A stretch of 10,544 bases of DNA from SCGC-AG-212-J23 sp035649175 (lineage in GTDB: Bacteria > Pseudomonadota > Gammaproteobacteria > Burkholderiales > SG8-39): assembly GCA_035649175.1 (NCBI GenBank), contig DASRKB010000107.1:1-10544 (forward strand), in the 5' to 3' direction. The position numbers and the translations under genes were made by a program. How positions within the stretch are numbered: position 1 is the first letter of the stretch; each line of letters starts with the position of its first letter. A model generated the notes under the pieces. The model was not told where the DNA came from. It saw only the letters and a list, made by a program, of their open reading frames with translations, and made no database searches. This document shows positions 5,357 to 10,544 of the stretch, piece by piece.

Positions 5357-7375
5357 ATGCTGATGGTCGGCGTCGATGTCGGCGGCACTTTCACGGACGC
5401 GGTCGTCTACGACGACGCGAGCGGCGAGCTCGGCTGGGCCAAGGCGCCTTCCACCCCCGCGGCGCCGGCCGACGGGGTGCTCTCGGCGCTCGCTCGTCAG
5501 CGCGTCGACCTTGCCGCAGCCGAGCGCTTCGTGCACGGCATCACCATCGGCACCAACGCGATCCTCGAGCGCCAGGGAGCCGTGGTATGGATGCTGGTGA
5601 CGAAGGGCTTCCGCGACACGCTGGAGATCGCCCGCACCAACCGCACCGTCCTCTACGATATCAAGACGCTCAAGCCCGAGCCGCTCGTGCCGCGCGGCCG
5701 GGCGATCGAGATCGACGAGCGGATTCTGGCCGATGGGACGGTTCTCCGTAAGCTGAATATCGGTGAAGTCGAAGAGAAGATTTCTATCCTCAAAGGCGAG
5801 AAGCCCGCGGCCGTAGCGGTGTGCTTCCTGCACAGCTACCGCAGCCCCGGGCACGAGGAGCAGGCGGCGGCGCTTCTCCGCGAGCGGCTTCCCGGCTGGT
5901 TCGTCTGCCACTCCGCCGGCGTGCTGCCCGAGATGCGCGAGTACGAGCGTTTCAATACCGCGGCGCTCAATGCCTACATCGGCCCGCTCACGCAGCGCTA
6001 TCTCGAGACCCTCTCGTGTGCGCTCAAGACGGAGGGTTACCGCGGGCCGGTGTACCTGATGACTTCCAGTGGCGGCATCGTGACCGCGGAGCGCGCGGCG
6101 CGCCTGCCGGTGCACACCGTCCTCTCCGGTCCGGCGGGCGGCGTCGCGGCGGCGCTGCATCTCGGCGCGTCGCTGGGGCTGAGAAACCTCATCAGCTGCG
6201 ATATGGGCGGCACGAGCACCGACGTCTGCCTGATCGAGGACCTCGGCGTGCCGGTAACGAGCGAGCAGTTCATCGCCGGGCTGCCGATCCGCACGCCGCA
6301 GATCGAGATCAACTCGGTGGGCGCGGGCGGGGGCAGCATCGCCTGGGTCGATGCGGGGAACATCCTCAAGGTCGGTCCGCGCAGCGCCGGCGCGGACCCC
6401 GGCCCGGCGTGCTACGGCAGGGGTGGCAGCGAGGCGACGGTTACGGACGCGAACCTCGCGATCGGCCGGCTATCGCCCTCTCTCAAGCTCGCGGGAAGCG
6501 TGGCGCTCGACGAGGTTCTTTCCCGGGGAGCCGTTTCCCGGGTCGCGGAAGCGTTTGGCATGAAGCTCGAGCCCGCCGCCGAGGGGATCGTGAAGATTGC
6601 CGTGGCGCGCATGGTGAGCGCGATCAAGGAGATCTCGGTGGCGCGCGGCTACGACCCGCGCGACTTCGCGCTCGTCGCCTTCGGCGGCGCGGGCCCCATG
6701 CATGCCGCGCTCGTGGCGGAGGAGCTCGAGATCGCTCATGTGGTGGTGCCGGTGCGCCCGGGAAACTTCTGTGCCTTCGGTGCGCTCATCTCCGACATCC
6801 GCCACGACCACCTGCGGACGTTCCGGATGGAGCTCACGGGCGCGGACCGGGCGGTGCTCGAGGCCGCATTCCTGGAGATGGAGAAGGAGGCGCGCGAGGC
6901 GATGGTCAGGGAAGGCATGCCCGCGGAGACAATCCGGCTGGTACGGAGCGCGGGGATGCGCTATGTCGGGCAGTCCTGGGATTTGATTGTCGAGGTTCCG
7001 CAGAATGTTCGCTCTCTCGGTGAAATCGAAGAACGATTCCATGAAACTCATGAAAAACGCTACGGCTACCGCAGCGCCGACCCGGCGGAGATCGTGAGCC
7101 TGCGCGTCACGGCGATCGGCGAGGTGGCGAAGCCGGCGCTCCCGGAGTGGACGCAGGGCGGCACGCTGGAGGCGGCGCTGCGCGAGACGCGGCCGGTGTA
7201 TTTTTCGGGCGAAATGAACCCGGTTCCCGTCTACCTGCGCGACAAGGTGCCCCGAGCCGCGCGCCTCCGGGGTCCGGCGATCGTGGAGGAGATGGGCGCG
7301 GTGACTGTCGTGCCGCCGGGATGGCGCCTCGAGGTAGGGCGGCTGGGAGAGTTGCATCTCTTGAGGGGCTTATGA
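5357..7375 (+). CDS. hyuA: Hydantoinase/oxoprolinase family protein, HyuA-like ATPase subunit
   Basis: 672 residues, normal for HyuA-type subunits (N-methylhydantoinase A, one half of 5-oxoprolinase, acetophenone/acetone carboxylase relatives). ASKHA-type ATP-binding signs are intact: DVGGTFTD (7-14), IGTNAILER from 64, CDMGGTSTD (281-289), GAGGGS (322-327), RSAGADPGPACYG, and FGGAGPMHA (442-450). It should phosphorylate a carbonyl oxygen of a cyclic amide or enolate, driving ring hydrolysis or carboxylation together with HyuB. The start at 5357 gives the standard N-terminus MLMVGVDVGG, but no good ribosome site precedes it. Alternatives are Met at 5363, or an in-frame ATG at 5318 sharing a CATG with the opposite start. 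hyuB follows after 16 bp. Two low-GC patches (5741-5800 and 6981-7060) interrupt otherwise G/C-rich codon use. The symbol denotes family, not proven hydantoin use. Confidence 0.93.
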   Translation: MLMVGVDVGGTFTDAVVYDDASGELGWAKAPSTPAAPADGVLSALARQRVDLAAAERFVHGITIGTNAILERQGAVVWMLVTKGFRDTLEIARTNRTVLYDIKTLKPEPLVPRGRAIEIDERILADGTVLRKLNIGEVEEKISILKGEKPAAVAVCFLHSYRSPGHEEQAAALLRERLPGWFVCHSAGVLPEMREYERFNTAALNAYIGPLTQRYLETLSCALKTEGYRGPVYLMTSSGGIVTAERAARLPVHTVLSGPAGGVAAALHLGASLGLRNLISCDMGGTSTDVCLIEDLGVPVTSEQFIAGLPIRTPQIEINSVGAGGGSIAWVDAGNILKVGPRSAGADPGPACYGRGGSEATVTDANLAIGRLSPSLKLAGSVALDEVLSRGAVSRVAEAFGMKLEPAAEGIVKIAVARMVSAIKEISVARGYDPRDFALVAFGGAGPMHAALVAEELEIAHVVVPVRPGNFCAFGALISDIRHDHLRTFRMELTGADRAVLEAAFLEMEKEAREAMVREGMPAETIRLVRSAGMRYVGQSWDLIVEVPQNVRSLGEIEERFHETHEKRYGYRSADPAEIVSLRVTAIGEVAKPALPEWTQGGTLEAALRETRPVYFSGEMNPVPVYLRDKVPRAARLRGPAIVEEMGAVTVVPPGWRLEVGRLGELHLLRGL

Positions 7376-7391
7376 AGGAACCAGCCCCCCG

Positions 7392-9404
7392 ATGAAGATG
7401 GATCCCATCACGCTGGAAGTGGTCTGCGAAGGTCTGATCGCGGTGGTGCGCGAGATGCGCGCGTCGATCATCCGTGCGTCGTACTCGCCGGTGATCTACG
7501 AGCTGGACGACTTTTCCTGCGCCCTCTTCAACGACAAGGCGGAGATGGTGGCTCAGTCGGACGACCACCCCGGACACGTGATGCCGATGCCCTGGTCGGT
7601 GCGCTGCGCGATGGAGGACTTCAAGGGCGATATCCATCCGGGCGACATCATTCTGCTCAACGACGCCTACCGCGGCGGCACGCATCTCAACGACGTGACG
7701 CTGATCTACCCGGTGTTCGTGGGCGAGCGCCTCGCGCTGCTGCCGGCGGTGCGCTCCCACTGGGCAGACGTGGGCGGCGCCACGCCGGGGAGCTACTCCG
7801 GGCTCTCCACGAACATCTACCAGGAAGGCCTGCGCATGCCTCCGATCAAGCTCTTCGAGCGCGGCAAGGAGAACCGCGCGGTGATGCGGCTCATCGAGGC
7901 GAACATGCGCCTGCCGGAGCACCGCAAGGGCGACCTCTCGGCGATGCTCGGCGCGGTGCGGGTGGCGGAGGCGCGTCTGCGGCGGCTCTTCGATAAGTAC
8001 GGGCTCGACACCGTGCTCGCGTGCGTCGCGGCGAACCTCGATCGTGTTGAAGCGCGCATGCGCGAGGCGATCCGCGCCCTGCCCAAGGGCACGTTCGTCT
8101 ACGAAGACTACCTCGAGTACTTCGACGACGGGCGCTTCGACCCGGTGCTGATGCGCCTCGCGCTAACGGTCGAGGGCGACCGCGTCATCGCGGACTTCGA
8201 AGGCTCGAACCCGCAGGTCCCCGGCGTGGTGAATTCCTCGCTCGCGGTGGCCGGCGCGGGCGTGTTCGTCGCGCTCAAGGCCACTCTCGATCCGGGCGGT
8301 GCGGTCAACGACGGCGCCTTCCGTCCGATCACGCTCAAGGCGCCTGAAGCCTCGATCGTCGATGTTCGCCCGGACGCGCCCGCCGGCGCGCACGGCGAGG
8401 TGCGAAAGCGCGCCGTCTCGGTGATGCTCGGCTGCCTCGCGCAGATCGTGCCCGAGCGGGTCGCGGGTGATCTGTGCGGCACCTCGTTTCCCAATTCCAT
8501 CGGCGGCCGGGCGCGCGGGCGGCGCTACGTGTATTACGAAGTGCCGGCGGGCGGCAACGGAGGCTTCGCCGAGGCCGATGGCTCGAGCGCTTTCGTCAAC
8601 GTCGACTTCGGCAACATTCGCTCGATCCATACCGCGGAATCGCTCGAGATCGACATGCCGTTCGTGGTCGAGAGAAGCGAGCTGCGCGCCGACTCCGGGG
8701 GCGCGGGCGAGCACCGCGGCGGACTGGGGCTGCGCCGGGAGGTCAGGCTCGTCGAGGCGGAAGGAACGTACTCGGTGCTGAGCGACCGCGCGGTGATCCC
8801 GCCTTTCGGGGTCGCAGGCGGAGGAGCGGCAGCAGCCGTCGATGTCAAGGTAGTCAGGAATGGCTTGGAAAAACATCTCGGCACTCCCGGCAAGACGACC
8901 GGCATGCTGCTGCGGGAAGGAGACATCGTAGTCATGCAGTCAGCCGGCGGCGGCGGCTACGGCGACCCGCTCGCGCGCGACCCGCAGCTCGTCGAGCAGG
9001 ACGTAGCGGCGGGCTACGTCTCCGCGGCGCAGGCGCGCGCGCAGTACGGGGTCATCGCAGGGGATTCGGCCGCTACGGCGCGGCTGCGGACTGATCTACG
9101 CTCGAGCGGAATGTCCCTAGAGGTCGCCGAGGACGAGAGCGACCCCTATGAAGGCATCCGAGGGCGGCATCGCATGCTTCGCCTGCACCCCTCGAGCGGC
9201 CTCGAGGCGAACCACCTCGTCGAGCTGCTCGGCCGGCATCCGGCGCCGCTACGCGCGTGGGTCAAGCTCGACCCGTCGGTTGGGCCTGGCGCTGCGCCGC
9301 TCGACGCGTTTGGCTGTAGAGTGCTCGGTGTGGCTCCCGGCGCGCGGGTAAGGCTGCGCGTCCTGCCTTCGCCCGTGGAGCCGGGAGCAAGGAGGGAGCG
9401 ATGA
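7392..9404 (+). CDS. hyuB: Hydantoinase B/oxoprolinase family protein with extra C-terminal domain
   Basis: 670 residues, about 80-100 longer than the common HyuB length. The core holds the family pattern: HPGHVMPMPW, LLNDAYRGGTHLNDV (RGGTHLND at 94-101), SHWADVGG, GDLSAMLGAVRVAE, GTSFPNSIGG from 363, HRGGLGLRR from 441, and the glycine-rich close AGGGGYGDP (518-526). With HyuA it forms an ATP-dependent amidohydrolase or carboxylase; HyuB contributes the catalytic half. After the usual end near residue 560 comes a linker, partly with uncommon CTA leucine codons, and then a compact stretch at about 592-662 rich in Val, Leu, Gly and Arg, beta-like and without Cys clusters or membrane segments (RHRMLRLHPSSGLEANHLVE, then APLRAWVKLDP and GARVRLRVLP). 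I do not recognise this part. GAAGGA (7374-7379), overlapping the hyuA stop, is the likely ribosome site, at a rather long spacing of 12 bases. It ends with an ATGA overlap into the next gene. Confidence 0.93.
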   Translation: MKMDPITLEVVCEGLIAVVREMRASIIRASYSPVIYELDDFSCALFNDKAEMVAQSDDHPGHVMPMPWSVRCAMEDFKGDIHPGDIILLNDAYRGGTHLNDVTLIYPVFVGERLALLPAVRSHWADVGGATPGSYSGLSTNIYQEGLRMPPIKLFERGKENRAVMRLIEANMRLPEHRKGDLSAMLGAVRVAEARLRRLFDKYGLDTVLACVAANLDRVEARMREAIRALPKGTFVYEDYLEYFDDGRFDPVLMRLALTVEGDRVIADFEGSNPQVPGVVNSSLAVAGAGVFVALKATLDPGGAVNDGAFRPITLKAPEASIVDVRPDAPAGAHGEVRKRAVSVMLGCLAQIVPERVAGDLCGTSFPNSIGGRARGRRYVYYEVPAGGNGGFAEADGSSAFVNVDFGNIRSIHTAESLEIDMPFVVERSELRADSGGAGEHRGGLGLRREVRLVEAEGTYSVLSDRAVIPPFGVAGGGAAAAVDVKVVRNGLEKHLGTPGKTTGMLLREGDIVVMQSAGGGGYGDPLARDPQLVEQDVAAGYVSAAQARAQYGVIAGDSAATARLRTDLRSSGMSLEVAEDESDPYEGIRGRHRMLRLHPSSGLEANHLVELLGRHPAPLRAWVKLDPSVGPGAAPLDAFGCRVLGVAPGARVRLRVLPSPVEPGARRER

Positions 9405-9757
9405 TCGCGGTCATTTTCGAGCTCACGCCCGCGCCAGGCCGCAAGCAGGAATATTTCGACCTCGCCGCCGGGCTCGCTGGCGAGCTGAAGAACATCGACG
9501 GCTTTATCTCCATCGAGCGCTTCGAGAGCGTGAGTTACCCGGGGCGCTTCGTGTCGCTTTCGTTCTGGCGCGACGAGAAGGCGGTGCGGCAGTGGCGCAA
9601 CCTCGAGCAGCATCGCGCCGCGCAGGCCAAGGGACGCGGCGGGATCTTCGCCACCTACCGCCTGCGCGTCGCCCAGGTGATCCGCGATTACTCTCTCCAA
9701 GAGAGAAAAGAAGCCCCGGAAGACAGCCGCGATTTCCACAGGTCGATGCAGGGGTAG
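9401..9757 (+). CDS. ABM-domain (antibiotic biosynthesis monooxygenase-like) small protein
   Basis: 118 residues; a single dimeric alpha-beta-barrel (ABM) domain covers about residues 1-100. Visible signs are the first strand MIAVIFELTPAPGR, then GFISIERFES, the strand-helix FVSLSFWRDEKAVRQWRN, the histidine in NLEQHRAAQ, and the closing strand YRLRVAQVIRDY. Proteins of this fold include cofactor-free monooxygenases acting on phenols or quinols, haem-degrading enzymes and simple binding proteins, so the reaction is open. The start overlaps the hyuB stop as ATGA, and a strong AAGGAGGG (9389-9396) lies 4 bases before it, so it belongs to the hyuAB operon and is probably made in good amount. The tail after residue 100 is charged and probably disordered. 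Confidence 0.88.
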   Translation: MIAVIFELTPAPGRKQEYFDLAAGLAGELKNIDGFISIERFESVSYPGRFVSLSFWRDEKAVRQWRNLEQHRAAQAKGRGGIFATYRLRVAQVIRDYSLQERKEAPEDSRDFHRSMQG

Positions 9758-9764
9758 CTTGCAC

Positions 9765-9785
9765 ACCTTCCTCTTCCGGGAAGGT
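9765..9785 (+). terminator. Candidate hairpin after the hyuA-hyuB-ABM operon
   Basis: ACCTTCC (9765-9771) pairs exactly with GGAAGGT (9779-9785) across a 7-base loop, 8 bp past the stop of the ABM gene. There is no T-run after the stem, so it may stabilise the transcript end or be a weak terminator rather than a classical one. Confidence 0.35.
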
Positions 9786-9839
9786 TCGCATCTACATAAG
9801 TAGCTTATTCTGCTAAGAATTTCAGCCTAATAACCGGAC

Positions 9840-9860
9840 GGTATTCAACGGGTATCCAAC
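9840..9860 (+). repeat. Short intergenic repeat with core TATCCAAC (copy 2)
   Basis: Two near-identical 10-mers, GGTATTCAAC (9840-9849) and GGTATCCAAC (9851-9860), stand in tandem with one base between. The stretch 9846-9860 matches 2475-2490 apart from one missing base. It also overlaps the CGGGT/ACCCG dyad at 9849-9863. Confidence 0.5.
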
Positions 9861-10031
9861 CCGCTGCGGCCCTTGGGCAAGCTCGGCGATTTTCTGGGTT
9901 CCACGTGAACAGCAGAAAAATTGCAAGCCGGAAAACGGCGGAGAACCGGTCTAACGAACGGGAGGCCGCTGGTCGCTATATCCACGTGGCAAGCCGGGAC
10001 CTCTAGGCGTAGCCTTGGGTCGGGGGGGCGA

Positions 10032-10442
10032 ATGAAAGGAAAGCATCGCGTTTTAATTGCTGCACAGCCGCCTGCATGGGCTGTGCTCAAGCCGATGCTG
10101 GACGATCTGGCAGATCTACTCCCGGCCCACACCGCGGCAGACGCTTTCAAAATCCTCGAACGCGAGCGGTTCGATCTCATCGTTTGCACGATTGCGTTTG
10201 ATGAGTCACGGATGATGGAGTTTCTGGATAAAGTCAAACGGACCATCTCGACGCGCCACATCACGGTTCTCTGCGCTCGCGTTCTGCCTGGCATCGTTCG
10301 CGATAGTCTAGTGCCATCGATACGCAATAGCTGCAAAGCGATTGGCGCAGCGGATCTGTTGGACATTGCAGGACTTCCACCGGAACGCGCTCAAGCCGCG
10401 ACGCGGATGGCAGTTAGGGCTTTTCTAGAAGAAGGCCCTTAG
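10032..10442 (+). CDS. Stand-alone degenerate receiver-like (pseudo-response-regulator) protein
   Basis: 136 residues. The pattern follows a CheY-like receiver: strand HRVLIAA (5-11), helix, a second strand near 32, helix DAFKILERERF, strand DLIVCTIAF (48-56), helix, strand ITVLCAR (77-83), and a C-terminal helix. Key residues are missing: the acidic pair after strand 1 is Ala-Ala (10-11), the phospho-acceptor position after strand 3 is Thr53, and the Thr/Ser of strand 4 is replaced by Cys. It therefore should not be phosphorylated in the normal way and may act by binding a partner. There is no output domain. The start at 10032 is chosen because the fold begins at once and a G-rich stretch (10022-10028) precedes it; the frame is open further upstream to 9921 but with a basic, unstructured-looking peptide. 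Codon use is less G/C-biased than in the operons. The receiver assignment rests on pattern reading only. Confidence 0.7.
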   Translation: MKGKHRVLIAAQPPAWAVLKPMLDDLADLLPAHTAADAFKILERERFDLIVCTIAFDESRMMEFLDKVKRTISTRHITVLCARVLPGIVRDSLVPSIRNSCKAIGAADLLDIAGLPPERAQAATRMAVRAFLEEGP

Positions 10443-10536
10443 CTGGCATCCCCGAATTCAAGCAACACCGCTTGCTGCGAAAGGTACGGATCGCCGTGGG
10501 GACGCCAAGAATCAAATTGTACCGAGGGGAACGGTG

Positions 10537-10544
10537 ATGAACGC
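10537..10544 (+). CDS. Possible start of a further gene at the right edge
   Basis: An ATG at 10537 is preceded by GAGGGGA (10524-10530) at 6 bases spacing, a good ribosome site. Only the first codons (Met-Asn) are in the window, so nothing can be said of the product. It would be co-directional with the receiver-like gene, 94 bp downstream of it. Confidence 0.3.

Larger units (their letters stand above)
9758..10031. other. Gene-free interval between the hyuAB operon and the receiver-like gene
   Basis: No coding frame with a credible start and composition is seen on either strand. The stretch 9786-9835 is clearly richer in A/T than the flanking operon and could hold a promoter; TAATAA (9828-9833) resembles a -10 box but lacks a good -35. 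Small dyads are ATTCT/AGAAT (9807-9820) and CGGGT/ACCCG (9849-9863). CACGTG occurs twice, at 9902-9907 and 9983-9988, the second within the 8-bp palindrome CCACGTGG. None of these can be tied to a known regulator from sequence alone. Confidence 0.5.

Noticed and set aside
5348..6160. Minus-strand open frame of 270 codons inside hyuA
   Set aside because: Composition is Arg/His/Leu-rich as expected from the antisense of GC-rich codons, and the sense strand carries the complete HyuA ATP-binding pattern.
9691..9705. Hairpin CTCTCT/AGAGAG with loop CCA followed by AAAAG
   Set aside because: It lies within the ABM gene, and there is no T-run after the stem on the plus strand, so it is not a terminator.
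9845..10366. Minus-strand frame of 173 codons opposite the receiver-like gene
   Set aside because: Ser/Arg-rich with no motif or ribosome site; the plus-strand protein has a coherent alternation of strands and helices.
1..10544. CRISPR array, tRNA, rRNA or riboswitch
   Set aside because: No regularly spaced repeats, cloverleaf-like segments or recognisable conserved RNA cores were seen in the short intergenic stretches.

Overview
The window looks like a chromosomal stretch of a high-GC betaproteobacterium, most likely Burkholderiales-like. The evidence is strong G/C at third codon positions, a Bug/TctC-type solute receptor (a family greatly expanded in that group), and gene families typical of catabolic accessory regions there. 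No rRNA, tRNA, complete insertion sequence, integrase or CRISPR array is visible.

Left part (1-2175, plus strand): the C-terminal part of a thiamine-diphosphate enzyme entering from the left edge, a small exported protein with ten cysteines overlapping its end, and a lipoprotein of the sorbosone dehydrogenase-like (PQQ-type beta-propeller) family. These run into a convergent minus-strand block. The junction holds a 65-aa gene of unknown function, bracketed by two related 21-bp palindromes, plus a short tandem duplication.

Centre (2532-9757): two divergent operons whose translation starts are only 37 bp apart. Leftward: fumarylacetoacetate hydrolase (FAH)-family protein, Bug/TctC periplasmic binding protein, amidohydrolase-2 family protein, all joined by 4-bp ATGA overlaps. 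Rightward: HyuA-like ATPase subunit, HyuB-like subunit with an unusual C-terminal extension of about 80-100 residues, and an antibiotic-biosynthesis-monooxygenase (ABM) fold protein joined to hyuB by another ATGA overlap. Together they resemble one catabolic module: a periplasmic receptor for an organic acid, an ATP-dependent ring-opening or carboxylating HyuAB enzyme, a small ABM protein, a metal-dependent hydrolase/decarboxylase and a C-C bond hydrolase. The substrate cannot be read from sequence. No membrane transporter subunits (TctA/TctB) and no transcriptional regulator lie in the window.

Right part (9758-10544): a gene-free stretch of about 270 bp with a locally lower-GC patch, hairpins and a short repeat that recurs near 2480. 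It is followed by a stand-alone degenerate receiver-like protein lacking the phospho-acceptor aspartate, and possibly the first codons of another gene at the right edge.

The most interesting points are the six-gene divergent module as a candidate undescribed degradation pathway, the extra C-terminal domain on HyuB, the pseudo-receiver, and the repeated palindromes and short repeats confined to the non-coding stretches.
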